Shown here one piece after another: positions 1-6,637 of a stretch of DNA of 7,311 bases. A program made the position numbers and the translations under genes. A model generated the notes under the pieces. That model did not search any database. It worked only from the letters and a program-made list of their open reading frames with translations, and was not told the origin of the DNA. The stretch lies in NCBI GenBank assembly GCA_026706505.1, contig JAPOYQ010000177.1, positions 1 through 7,311 on the forward strand, given 5' to 3'. The DNA comes from Gemmatimonadota bacterium (lineage in GTDB: Bacteria > Latescibacterota > UBA2968 > UBA8231). The first letter of the stretch is position 1, and each line of letters begins with the position of its first letter.

Positions 1-785
1 ATATCGGCGGCGACCGCATCTCGGTTGTCGGGATGATGGGCCCGGGCGTCGATCCGCATTACTATAAGGCATCGCAAGGCGATTTGGCCAAGCTGACGGC
101 CGCGAATTTGATTCTCTTCAACGGCCTTTTTCTCGAAGGCAAGATGGAAGACATCTTCGCCAAAATGGCCCGCAGCAAGCAGGTGTTGGCCGTGGCCGAG
201 CAAATACCAGAAGAGCGCCTGCTGCGCCCGCCGGAATTCGAGGGCAACTTCGATCCCCATATATGGTTCGACGTATCGCTGTGGGCGCAGACGATCGAGC
301 CGGTCGTGGCCCGCCTGAGCGCGCTGGACCCGGACGGGGCGTCGGTCTATCGCCAGAACGGCGCGCGCTACCGAGAGCGCCTCGACGCGCTGAACCAATG
401 GGTCATCGAGCAGGTCGAACTGCTGCCGGAGGCCAGCCGCGTGCTGATTACGGCTCACGACGCCTTTGGCTACTTTGGCCGGGCCTACGGAGTGGAGGTC
501 GTCGGCCTGCAAGGCATTTCCACGGTGGCCGACTACGGGGTCAACGACGTCACCCGGCTAGTCGATCTGATCGTAGAGCGCCGGGTCAAGGCCATCTTCG
601 TCGAGAGCAGCGTGCCCGTGCGCTCGATTGAGGCCGTGCGCGAAGGGTGCTTGGACCGCGGCTTCCAAGTGGAAATAGGCGGCACCCTATACTCGGATGC
701 GATGGGAGCTGGTGGCAGCGGTGCCGACACGTATGTGGGCATGGTCGAAAGCAACGTCAACACCATTGTGGGAGCCTTGCGGTGA
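1..785 (+). CDS. Metal ABC transporter substrate-binding protein (TroA/ZnuA family), 5'-truncated
   Basis: Periplasmic or lipoprotein metal-binding subunit of a cluster A-I (Mn/Zn/Fe) ABC importer. The reading frame is open to the left edge (first full codon at 3), and the residues before the ATG at 33 ([10 protein letters not shown]) already match the family, so that ATG is internal and the true start with its signal peptide is missing. Family landmarks run in order: [35 protein letters not shown], and a C-terminal DTYVGM. Likely metal ligands are three His (codons at 57, 258 and 456) and one Asp (codon at 696), the His-His-His-Asp pattern known from Treponema TroA. There is no His-rich loop as in many ZnuA proteins, so Mn or Zn are both possible and the metal cannot be fixed. 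It ends in TGA overlapping the GTG start of the ATPase by 4 bp, so the two are translationally coupled. The family is near certain; the symbol is left open because the metal is unknown. Confidence 0.95.
   Translation, partial: IGGDRISVVGMMGPGVDPHYYKASQGDLAKLTAANLILFNGLFLEGKMEDIFAKMARSKQVLAVAEQIPEERLLRPPEFEGNFDPHIWFDVSLWAQTIEPVVARLSALDPDGASVYRQNGARYRERLDALNQWVIEQVELLPEASRVLITAHDAFGYFGRAYGVEVVGLQGISTVADYGVNDVTRLVDLIVERRVKAIFVESSVPVRSIEAVREGCLDRGFQVEIGGTLYSDAMGAGGSGADTYVGMVESNVNTIVGALR
771..774 (+). promoter_or_regulatory. Ribosome binding site (GGAG) for the ATPase gene
   Basis: GGAG lies 7 nt before the GTG at 782. It decides the start of the ATPase: the frame is open upstream to an ATG at 647, but that stretch lies inside the binding-protein gene and encodes no ABC-like sequence. 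Confidence 0.7.
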
Positions 786-1552
786 ACGCGCCCTCTCCCA
801 TTCAGATCCACGACATGACCATTGCCTACCACAAGAAGCCGGTGCTGTGGGACGTGGATCTCGATGTGCCCGAAGGACAGCTCGTGGGCATTATCGGTCC
901 CAACGGCTCGGGCAAAAGCACCATGATCAAGGCCATTATGGACCTCGTGCCCAAGGCGTCGGGATGGGTCAAGATCTACGGTGAGGACTACAGTCAGATG
1001 CGCAAGATCATCGGCTATGTGCCGCAGCGCGAGTCCGTGGATTGGGACTTTCCGGTTAGCGCGCTCGACGTGGTGCTGATGGGCCGCTACGGCCACGTGG
1101 GATGGATGCGGCGACCGAGCAAGGCAGATCGCCGCTTGGCTTGGGCGGCCCTCGACGAGGTGGGCATGACCCCCTTTGCCGAGCGGCAGATCAGCCAGCT
1201 ATCGGGCGGCCAGCAGCAGCGGGTCTTTCTCGCCCGCGCCTTGGCCCAAGAGGCCCGCATCTACATCATGGACGAGCCGCTTGCCGGCGTGGATGCAGCG
1301 ACCGAGCGCGCGATCATCGCCAGCTTGGTCGCCCTGCGCGAGCAGGGCAAAACCATCTTGGTCGTGCACCACGACTTGCAGACCGTAACCGAGTACTTCG
1401 ATTGGGTTATCATGCTCAACATGCGGGTCGTGGCGTCTGGCCCAACCAGCGAGGTCTTTACCGACGACAACCTGCAAAAGACCTATGGGGGCCGGCTGAC
1501 CGTGCTCTCGCAGGCCGCCCAAGCCATGGCCGCGCAGCGGCGCGAGGGCTGA
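782..1552 (+). CDS. Metal ABC transporter ATP-binding protein (TroB/ZnuC/MntB type)
   Basis: Cytoplasmic ATPase of the metal importer, 256 aa from a GTG start chosen by the Shine-Dalgarno sequence at 771-774 and the 4-bp GTGA overlap with the preceding stop. All nucleotide-binding motifs are intact: Walker [10 protein letters not shown] (residues 39-47), Q-loop around YVPQRE with Gln82, ABC signature LSGGQQQR (140-147), Walker B IYIMDEP (160-166), D-loop GVD (169-171) and switch histidine in VVHHD (His197). The segment after the Q-loop ([19 protein letters not shown]) is typical of Mn/Zn/Fe importers of the Tro/Yfe/Sit type and should contact the permeases. The length is usual for the family. 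The next gene starts 2 nt after its TGA. Nothing looks degraded. Confidence 0.97.
   Translation: MNAPSPIQIHDMTIAYHKKPVLWDVDLDVPEGQLVGIIGPNGSGKSTMIKAIMDLVPKASGWVKIYGEDYSQMRKIIGYVPQRESVDWDFPVSALDVVLMGRYGHVGWMRRPSKADRRLAWAALDEVGMTPFAERQISQLSGGQQQRVFLARALAQEARIYIMDEPLAGVDAATERAIIASLVALREQGKTILVVHHDLQTVTEYFDWVIMLNMRVVASGPTSEVFTDDNLQKTYGGRLTVLSQAAQAMAAQRREG
1544..1548 (+). promoter_or_regulatory. Ribosome binding site (GAGGG) for the first permease gene
   Basis: GAGGG within the last codons of the ATPase gene, 6 nt before the ATG at 1555. It supports that start over the long in-frame upstream extension, which runs through the ATPase gene. Confidence 0.65.
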
Positions 1553-1554
1553 CG

Positions 1555-2883
1555 ATGCTAGTCGAAAACGCCCTGCGCTTCTTGAGCTTGGCCGACGCCA
1601 ACGTGCGTTTCGTGCTCTTCGGCTCCCTGCTGATCGGCGCGACCGGCGGGTTGCTGGGGTCGTTTGCGGTGTTGCGGCGGCGAAGCCTCGTCGGCGACGC
1701 GCTGGCGCACGCGGCCCTGCCCGGAGTGGCGTTGGCCTATTTGTGGACGGGGAGCAAGGCCCTGCCAGTGCTGCTGACGGGCGCGGCGATTTCCGGGGTG
1801 CTCGGCGTGTTGGTGATGCAGTTCATCATCAACTATACCCGCGTCAAGGCGGATTCGGCGATTGGCATTGTGCTGTCGGTATTTTTTGGCGTGGGGATCG
1901 TGCTGTTGACCCACGTCCAGCGGGTCGGCACGGGCAATCAGAGCGGCTTGGACAAGTTCCTCTTTGGGCAGGCGGCCTCGTTGGTGGACGACGACTTGCG
2001 CGTCATGAGTGTGCTGGCGGGTCTCATCATCCTCGCGGTGGCCCTGTTTTTTAAAGAATTCAAGGCGCTGATTTTCGACGCGGACTTTTTGCAGACGCTC
2101 GGCTACTCGGCCCGCTGGATCGACGCCTTGCTGATGGGGCTAATCGCGCTGACGGTGATCGTGGGCTTGCAGGCCGTAGGCGTGGTGCTAATTGCGGCCA
2201 TGCTCATCACGCCGGCTGTGGCTGCGCGCTTTTGGACCGAGCACCTGCACAAGATGGTGCTGCTCGCCGCTGCTTTCGGGGGTTTGTCTGGGGTCGTCGG
2301 CACCTTCATCAGTTCCTTGGTGCCGCGGATTCCCACCGGTCCGGTAATGGTGCTCATCGCCACCTTGTGCTTTGTGGTTTCGGCTCTTTTTGCGCCCCAG
2401 CGAGGGGTGTTGGCGCGGTGGCGCAGGCAGCGGCACAACAGCCGCCGCGAGAGCCAGCAGCACTTTTTGCGCGCCTGCGTCGAGTTGCAAGAGAAGTTGG
2501 GAATGGGCCGCTCCCTGGCCGTGGAGGAACTGGCCATTGAGATGGGCCTGTCGCCGGACCGGGTCAAACGCCTCGGGCGGCGGCTCACCGAGAAGGGACT
2601 AGTCTCCAGTCAGGACGGGCGTTTCGCCTTGACGGCCCTAGGCGCGGAGGACGGGCTTTTCGTGGTTAAATCGCACCGCCTGTGGGAGCACTATTTGTAC
2701 TATCGGGCCATACTCGACGCCGATCACGTGGATCGGCCCGCCGACGAAGTCGAGCACTTGCTGACGCCGGAAATCATCGCCGAATTAGAGGACATTCTCC
2801 AACGCGAGCAAGGGCTGGACCCGGCCAGGATCGTCAATATCCACGGCACTGGTAGCCACTATCGCCGGGGAGGACGCGAATGA
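1555..2883 (+). CDS. Metal ABC transporter permease fused to a DtxR/MntR-like C-terminal domain (first permease)
   Basis: Inner-membrane subunit of the metal importer, 442 aa; plain ABC-3 permeases are about 270-300 aa. Residues about 15-285 form the permease: eight or so hydrophobic segments, the family motif GDALAHAALPG (48-57) and the conserved helix pair around VGVVLIAAMLITPA (208-221). After a basic linker (RWRRQRH, about 288-294) comes a winged-helix region (about 300-365), with a clear helix-turn-helix at LAVEELAIEMGLSPDRVKRL (321-340) and a wing ending in FALTALG. Then follows a DtxR/MntR-like metal-binding/dimerisation region (372-415) with HRLWEHYL and ADEVEHLL. His374, Glu400 and His401 align with MntR ligands His77, Glu102 and His103. 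The MntR positions Asp8 and Glu11 align with His303 and Arg306, so the site is at best partial. The stop overlaps the next start (ATGA). Permease identity is certain; a sensing role for the tail is inference. Confidence 0.95.
   Translation: MLVENALRFLSLADANVRFVLFGSLLIGATGGLLGSFAVLRRRSLVGDALAHAALPGVALAYLWTGSKALPVLLTGAAISGVLGVLVMQFIINYTRVKADSAIGIVLSVFFGVGIVLLTHVQRVGTGNQSGLDKFLFGQAASLVDDDLRVMSVLAGLIILAVALFFKEFKALIFDADFLQTLGYSARWIDALLMGLIALTVIVGLQAVGVVLIAAMLITPAVAARFWTEHLHKMVLLAAAFGGLSGVVGTFISSLVPRIPTGPVMVLIATLCFVVSALFAPQRGVLARWRRQRHNSRRESQQHFLRACVELQEKLGMGRSLAVEELAIEMGLSPDRVKRLGRRLTEKGLVSSQDGRFALTALGAEDGLFVVKSHRLWEHYLYYRAILDADHVDRPADEVEHLLTPEIIAELEDILQREQGLDPARIVNIHGTGSHYRRGGRE
2869..2873 (+). 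promoter_or_regulatory. Strong ribosome binding site (GGAGG) for the second permease gene
   Basis: A full GGAGG core inside the GGGGAGG run at 2867-2873, 6 nt before the ATG at 2880. It is the strongest Shine-Dalgarno sequence in the operon and fixes the start that overlaps the previous stop by 4 bp. Confidence 0.75.
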
Positions 2884-4157
2884 TCGAAGGGGCTTTCTGG
2901 ATCGTACTCACCGGCGTGTTGGTCACTGCGTCTTGCGCCCTGTTGGGCACCTTCTTGGTGCTGCGCAAGATGTCGCTGTTGGGCGACGCTTTGAGCCACG
3001 CTGTGCTGCCGGGGATCGCTGTGGCCTTTCTGCTATCGAGCAGCCGCGCGGTGCTGCCGATGTTTTTGGGTGCCGCCGCCTTCGGCTTGCTAACTGCGCT
3101 GTTGGTCGAGGCATTTCACCGGCGGTGGCGCGTGCAAGAGGACGCGGCCATCGGCATTGTGTTTACCGCGCTTTTCGCGCTGGGCGTGGTGATCATCACC
3201 GCGTATGCCGGTCAAGTGGATCTCGATCAGGAGTGCGTGCTCTACGGCGAGATCGCCTATACTCCGTGGGATCTGTTGCTGTGGGGAGATCAATCGCTGG
3301 GGCCGCGGCCGGTGTGGATATTGGGCGCGATGCTGGCGATCAATCTGGTTGTGATCGCGCTCTTGTACAAGGAATTCAAGATCTCTGCGTTTGATCCGGC
3401 CATGGCCATGTCGGTGGGGATCAACGCCACGCTGATGCACTACCTCTTGATGGGTTTGGTCGCGCTGACGACGGTGGCGTCGTTTGAGTCCGTAGGCGCG
3501 ATCTTGGTCGTGGCCATGCTGATTGTGCCCGGGGCAGCCGCTTACCTGTGGAGCGACCGGCTCATCGTGGTAATAGGGTTGGCCGTGTTCTTTGGGGTAG
3601 TATCGGCCGTGGCGGGTTACTTTTTGGCCAGCTTATGGGATAGCTCCATCGCCGGTGCCATGGTGGTGGTCATTGGCGGAATCTTTCTTTTTTCCCTGCT
3701 TTTTTCGCCCAATCAGGGGGTGCTGGCGCGGATCTATCAGCGCGTGCGGCTGTCGCTGCAAGTGGCGCAAGATCACATGCTGCTCGCGCTGGTGCGGCGC
3801 GAGGAGAAGAAGACCGAGCGCACTGGGCTGCGGCCCGCCGAGTTGGTGGCGACTGCGGCCGTTTGGAGTCCGCTGGCGCAACTGGCGTTTGGCGGTCTGC
3901 GGCGGCGGCAACTGCTGGTCCAGGCAAATGGCGTGGTCGAATTGTCTGCAAAGGGCCAACAAGCCGCGCTGCGCCTGTTGCGCTATCACCGGCTTTGGGA
4001 GACCTATATGAGCCATCTGGGCCTACCCGAAGACCACGTACACGACCCGGCCGACGCGATTGAGCACTTTATCGGCGGCGAACTGGCCGCCGAGTTGGGC
4101 GCGCAAATCAGCGACGAACAGGATCCGCAAGGCAAGCAAATCCCGCCCTCTAATTGA
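2880..4157 (+). CDS. Metal ABC transporter permease fused to a DtxR/MntR-like C-terminal domain (second permease)
   Basis: Second inner-membrane subunit, 425 aa, expected to pair with the first permease as TroC and TroD do. Residues about 5-275 are the ABC-3 permease, with GDALSHAVLPG (35-45), EDAAIGIVFTALFALGVV (87-104), the loop VDLDQECVLYGEIAYTPWD (113-131) typical of TroD/SitD-like subunits, and VGAILVVAMLIVPGAAA (205-221). A cytoplasmic tail follows. Residues about 290-365 are a helical, winged-helix-like region whose recognition helix is less canonical than in the first permease. Residues 369-408 are a clear DtxR-type segment with YHRLWETYM, DHVHDPADAIEHFI and a trailing amphipathic helix. 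His370, Glu395 and His396 align with MntR His77, Glu102 and His103; Asp298 may match MntR Asp8, but Leu301 sits at the Glu11 position. The sequence differs clearly from the first permease, so this is an old paralogue pair rather than a recent duplication. Confidence 0.95.
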   Translation: MIEGAFWIVLTGVLVTASCALLGTFLVLRKMSLLGDALSHAVLPGIAVAFLLSSSRAVLPMFLGAAAFGLLTALLVEAFHRRWRVQEDAAIGIVFTALFALGVVIITAYAGQVDLDQECVLYGEIAYTPWDLLLWGDQSLGPRPVWILGAMLAINLVVIALLYKEFKISAFDPAMAMSVGINATLMHYLLMGLVALTTVASFESVGAILVVAMLIVPGAAAYLWSDRLIVVIGLAVFFGVVSAVAGYFLASLWDSSIAGAMVVVIGGIFLFSLLFSPNQGVLARIYQRVRLSLQVAQDHMLLALVRREEKKTERTGLRPAELVATAAVWSPLAQLAFGGLRRRQLLVQANGVVELSAKGQQAALRLLRYHRLWETYMSHLGLPEDHVHDPADAIEHFIGGELAAELGAQISDEQDPQGKQIPPSN

Positions 4158-4161
4158 TGCC

Positions 4162-4165
4162 GAGG
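4162..4165 (+). promoter_or_regulatory. Ribosome binding site (GAGG) for the TonB-family gene
   Basis: GAGG lies 5 nt before the ATG at 4171, in the 13-nt gap after the second permease. It favours this start over an in-frame ATG at 4060 that lies inside the permease gene. Confidence 0.55.
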
Positions 4166-4170
4166 CCAGC

Positions 4171-4779
4171 ATGATCCGGCTGAAGAGCAAAGATGCAGAT
4201 CTCAAGCGCACCTATGCACGGGATCTGTGCGCTTCGGCGGGGCTTGCGGTCCTGTTGCTGGCTGTGGTGGTGGCGATTGATCCGCAGATTGCGTTCGATG
4301 CGAGAAGGCTCGTGCAGCGGCCTGTGATTATCGAACTGGAACTCGTTCCTGAGACCGAGATGCGCCTGCCCTTACCGCCGCCGCCAGTCCGGCGTATCGA
4401 GCCGGTGGCATACGTGCGGACGCGACCCGTGCGCGAGCATAAACTACCGCCGCCCGTGGTGGTGACTGAGTTCCCTTTGGAGGAGGAAGTGGAAGCCGCG
4501 GAGTTGTGGATGGTGGAGCAGCCGCCGAGAGTGCTTAAGAGGGTTCTACCGGTCTATCCCGACAGTGCGCGGAAAGCACTGGTGGAAGGCAAGGTCTTTG
4601 TGCGGGTGTTGGTGGGGCGAAAGGGACGGGTCGAGCACATTGACCGCATTGAGGGGCCGCAGGTCTTCCATCGCACGGTGGCACAGGCCGCCAAGGCTTG
4701 GGGGTTTTCGCCGGCTGTGCAGAACGACCGCGCTGTCCCGGTGTGGGTCAGCCTGCCATTTGTGTTCGAGCTGGAGTAA
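4171..4779 (+). CDS. TonB family protein (energy transducer TonB-like)
   Basis: Likely inner-membrane-anchored periplasmic protein of 202 aa that would pass proton-motive-force energy to outer-membrane receptors. A short basic N-terminus (MIRLKSKDADLKR) precedes one membrane segment (about 20-36, ASAGLAVLLLAVVVAI). A short proline-rich stretch follows (LPLPPPPV at 67-73, LPPPVVV at 92-98), then an acidic patch (EEEVEAAE, 104-111). The C-terminal TonB fold spans about 120-202: VLPVYPDSARKALVEGKVFV, GRKGRVEHI, AAKAWGFSPA and VPVWVSLPFVFEL. The YP-x-x-AR...G-V-V pattern and the closing strand are characteristic. The linker is short compared with E. coli TonB. The gene follows the metal-transport genes by 13 nt on the same strand, suggesting co-transcription and a role in metal or metallophore uptake, but no ExbB/ExbD or receptor gene is visible. 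A TonB-like protein with another envelope role cannot be excluded. Confidence 0.88.
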   Translation: MIRLKSKDADLKRTYARDLCASAGLAVLLLAVVVAIDPQIAFDARRLVQRPVIIELELVPETEMRLPLPPPPVRRIEPVAYVRTRPVREHKLPPPVVVTEFPLEEEVEAAELWMVEQPPRVLKRVLPVYPDSARKALVEGKVFVRVLVGRKGRVEHIDRIEGPQVFHRTVAQAAKAWGFSPAVQNDRAVPVWVSLPFVFELE

Positions 4780-5103
4780 TCAGCCGCCCGCGCGCTTGGC
4801 CTGATAGCCGCGCTTGGCTAGTTCGGCGAGCACGACATCCACTTTGTCCCCTTGAATTTCTATTACGCCATCGACGACCGATCCGCCGCTGCCGCATTTG
4901 CGCTTGAGTTCGGAGGCGAGGGTCTTTAGTTCGGTTGCGGACAGTCGCAGGCCCGAGATCGTAGTGACGGTCTTGCCGCCGCGGCCCTTCTTTTCGCGGC
5001 GCACGCGGGCGATGCCGTCGCCGGTGGGGGCGGGGGCTTGCTTTTTCGGCTGCTGTACGCGGCCAAGATCAGAAGAATACACGAGGCGGCTGTTTTTAGC
5101 CAT
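4780..5103 (-). CDS. yciH: SUI1/eIF1-like translation factor, YciH family
   Basis: Small basic cytoplasmic protein of 107 aa. The N-terminal 40 residues are a charged, probably disordered tail (LVYSSDLGRV then PKKQAPAP). The SUI1 fold occupies about 32-105: VRREKKGRGGKTVTTISGL (34-52), a helix ELKTLASELKRKCGSGGSV (58-76), DGVIEIQGDKVDVV (78-91) and a last helix LAELAKRGYQAKR (92-104). The RGGKxVT motif and KCGSGGSV are hallmarks of bacterial YciH and eIF1 proteins. Family knowledge: YciH resembles eIF1 and can affect start-site fidelity and translation under stress in E. coli; its role here is not shown. Its ATG overlaps the end of the upstream dioxygenase gene by 8 bp, with GGAGAA 8 nt before it, so it is probably translationally coupled. 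Its stop abuts the TonB stop with no spacer. Confidence 0.93.
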   Translation of the reverse strand: MAKNSRLVYSSDLGRVQQPKKQAPAPTGDGIARVRREKKGRGGKTVTTISGLRLSATELKTLASELKRKCGSGGSVVDGVIEIQGDKVDVVLAELAKRGYQAKRAGG

Positions 5104-5908
5104 GATTGGGGTTCTCCATCCCGTGTCCCGCCGCCTGCCGCTCTTGGACTATGCGCACGGTCTCGTCGCGCCACGCTGCAAATTCGTCGGTGTCTACTGC
5201 GTCGTGTAGGGTCGCCCTTTTCGCGTAGGGCACGTAGTTGCCGATGTGCCATAGCGTGTTGCGGTAGAGGCAGAAGTCGCCGGCGTCGAGGAAGAGTTGC
5301 CGGGCACCGGGCATACTCTGTGCGTAGCTGAGGCAGGTACACTCGCGCTCGGTAGCGGATTGTCCTTCGAGATCGGGCTTGGCAATGGGGCGCTCGGGGA
5401 AGCGCGCTGCTTCGCACGGCAGATCGCGGCGCAGGTGGCTGCCAGGGACGACCCAAGTGCACGAATCGGCGTACAGGGCACAGTTGACTTGGTTGAAGTA
5501 GCGGTCGTCGGCAAAGTGCTCGTCCCAGCGCGCTAGTTCCAAGCCGGGCATATTGTCGCGCCAGTCGCGATGCCAGTGAGTGCACCACGGCGACTCGGCT
5601 GGTTCAAAGAGCACGCCCATGACCTGCGGTCCGCCGACGCGGAAGTCCGGCGCGAGCAGGCGGTGGAGTGCGTCGTTGAGCGTGGGGAGTTCTACATAGT
5701 CGATGAAGGGCTGTTGGTCGAGTGGGAAGTCGGCCATTGGCTGCAAGCGCTGGGCTTGGGGGCCGCGCTGTTGGCGGGCTAAGTCCCGCGCCTCGTCGCA
5801 GACCCGGCGCAAGTCGGTGACGAGGGCAGGAGGCAAGAGTTGGCGGAAGACTGTGTAGCCCTGAGTGCGGTACTCGTCGATGTGATGGTCGGAAAAAGTG
5901 AAGGCCAT
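5096..5908 (-). CDS. Phytanoyl-CoA dioxygenase (PhyH) family protein, second of two
   Basis: Predicted cytoplasmic non-haem Fe(II)/2-oxoglutarate-dependent oxygenase, 270 aa, a usual length for the PhyH family. The N-terminus has the typical opening (HHIDEYRTQGYTVFRQLLPP, residues 8-27). The double-stranded beta-helix core shows the iron-binding HxD motif in THWHRDW (His113, Asp115), the strand-turn TWVVPGSH (151-158), and the second iron-ligand His221 in LWHIGNY. Arg231 follows ten residues later in KRATLH and is the likely 2-oxoglutarate carboxylate anchor. The Fe triad and Arg are therefore intact and activity is expected. The substrate cannot be told: bacterial PhyH proteins hydroxylate many small molecules and few act on phytanoyl-CoA. 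The gene begins 9 nt after the other PhyH gene and its end overlaps yciH by 8 bp. Only a weak GAG precedes its ATG, which suggests coupling to the upstream gene. Confidence 0.9.
   Translation of the reverse strand: MAFTFSDHHIDEYRTQGYTVFRQLLPPALVTDLRRVCDEARDLARQQRGPQAQRLQPMADFPLDQQPFIDYVELPTLNDALHRLLAPDFRVGGPQVMGVLFEPAESPWCTHWHRDWRDNMPGLELARWDEHFADDRYFNQVNCALYADSCTWVVPGSHLRRDLPCEAARFPERPIAKPDLEGQSATERECTCLSYAQSMPGARQLFLDAGDFCLYRNTLWHIGNYVPYAKRATLHDAVDTDEFAAWRDETVRIVQERQAAGHGMENPNHG
5112..5117 (-). promoter_or_regulatory. Ribosome binding site (GGAGAA) for yciH
   Basis: GGAGAA on the minus strand, inside the end of the dioxygenase gene and 8 nt before the yciH ATG. It supports the overlapping start. 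Confidence 0.65.
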
Positions 5909-5917
5909 GGCGTTGTC

Positions 5918-6628
5918 TCAGACGTGCCCCACGTGAAAACCTTCGGGCGGCTCAAAGTGCTCGGCGCGTTTGCCGATATAGTGGCAGATAAAACTGCGCC
6001 GCCAGCGGTCGGCGGTCTGGTTGGGATAGGAGCCGTGGATGGTTTTGCCGTCGAAGAAGAGGCCGTCGCCCGGAGCCATGTCGAGGCCGACGATTGCGGC
6101 TTCGGGAGGTAGCTGACTCTGAGCGCGGGTGAAAGAGATGCGGGTGTCGGCCTTTTCAACGGGCCGGAGTTGGCCGTGCGAGCTGGGGACAACGACCATT
6201 TGGCCCACGGCAGCGTCGGACGGGTCGAGGGCGATCCACAGGCCGATTAGCGGATCGGTAGTGATGTACTGCTCGTCTTGGTGCAGGCCCTGCCCGCGGC
6301 CACCGGGCGGCTTGAAGTAGAGCATGGTCTGGCGCAGGACGGGTTCGTCGTCGATGAGCTGTTCGACCGCGGCAAGCAAATCGGGGCGGGTTGCCCAAGT
6401 GGCGCTGGCAGGGTCCCAGTCGTGCATGTTGATCATGCGCGGATAGGCGTGGTTGGGGTCGTCGGGCTGGTCATCGGTACCGCCGCTGTCGCCTGGATAG
6501 GTCCCTTGGGCGCGCAGTTCCATGTAGTGGCCGATCATGGTCTCGGCTTGGTCGGGCACGAACACCTCCGGCACGACGAGGTAGCCTTGATCGCGGTAGG
6601 ACTGCACTTGGGCGGCGTTGAGGTGCAC
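5918..6628 (-). CDS. Phytanoyl-CoA dioxygenase (PhyH) family protein, first of two
   Basis: Predicted Fe(II)/2-oxoglutarate-dependent oxygenase, 236 aa, at the short end of the PhyH range. The start is a GTG preceded at 9 nt by AGGAAG. The N-terminus shows the family opening (VQSYRDQGYLVVPEVF, 8-23). Core motifs are KPPGGRGQGLHQDEQY (106-121) with iron ligands His116 and Asp118, LWIALDPSD (130-138), VVVPSSHG (146-152), APGDGLFFDG (185-194), and the second His198 in TIHGSYPNQ. Arg210 or Arg211 follows as the likely 2-oxoglutarate anchor. The HQD...H pattern and the IHGSxPN motif match well-characterised PhyH members better than the downstream paralogue does, and the two share little beyond the fold motifs. 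The substrate is unknown. This is the first gene of the probable unit with the second dioxygenase and yciH. Confidence 0.93.
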   Translation of the reverse strand: MHLNAAQVQSYRDQGYLVVPEVFVPDQAETMIGHYMELRAQGTYPGDSGGTDDQPDDPNHAYPRMINMHDWDPASATWATRPDLLAAVEQLIDDEPVLRQTMLYFKPPGGRGQGLHQDEQYITTDPLIGLWIALDPSDAAVGQMVVVPSSHGQLRPVEKADTRISFTRAQSQLPPEAAIVGLDMAPGDGLFFDGKTIHGSYPNQTADRWRRSFICHYIGKRAEHFEPPEGFHVGHV

Positions 6629-6637
6629 GGTGGGTTA

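Noticed and set aside
533..1096. Long open frame on the minus strand (187 codons)
   Set aside because: It lies opposite the binding-protein and ATPase genes, which are unmistakable, and its His-rich low-complexity product looks like an antisense shadow of GC-rich coding DNA.
1102..1554. In-frame upstream extension of the first permease reading frame by about 150 codons
   Set aside because: It runs through the ATPase gene in another frame and encodes no permease-like sequence. A ribosome binding site and ATG at 1555 fit the family start.
2103..2588. Long open frame on the minus strand (161 codons)
   Set aside because: It is opposite the first permease gene, with no recognisable motif or ribosome binding site; a GC-rich shadow.
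4155..4170. Possible separate promoter for the TonB gene
   Set aside because: The gap is only 13 nt and holds just a Shine-Dalgarno sequence; no convincing promoter elements are seen in the overlapping permease end.
4788..4820. Direct repeat of GCGCTTGGC
   Set aside because: It lies in the yciH coding region and follows from a repeated Ala-Lys-Arg in the protein's last helix.
4926..5588. Open frame of 220 codons on the minus strand overlapping the dioxygenase and yciH genes
   Set aside because: It is Arg- and Pro-rich without domain motifs, while the two genes it overlaps have complete, well-conserved motifs.
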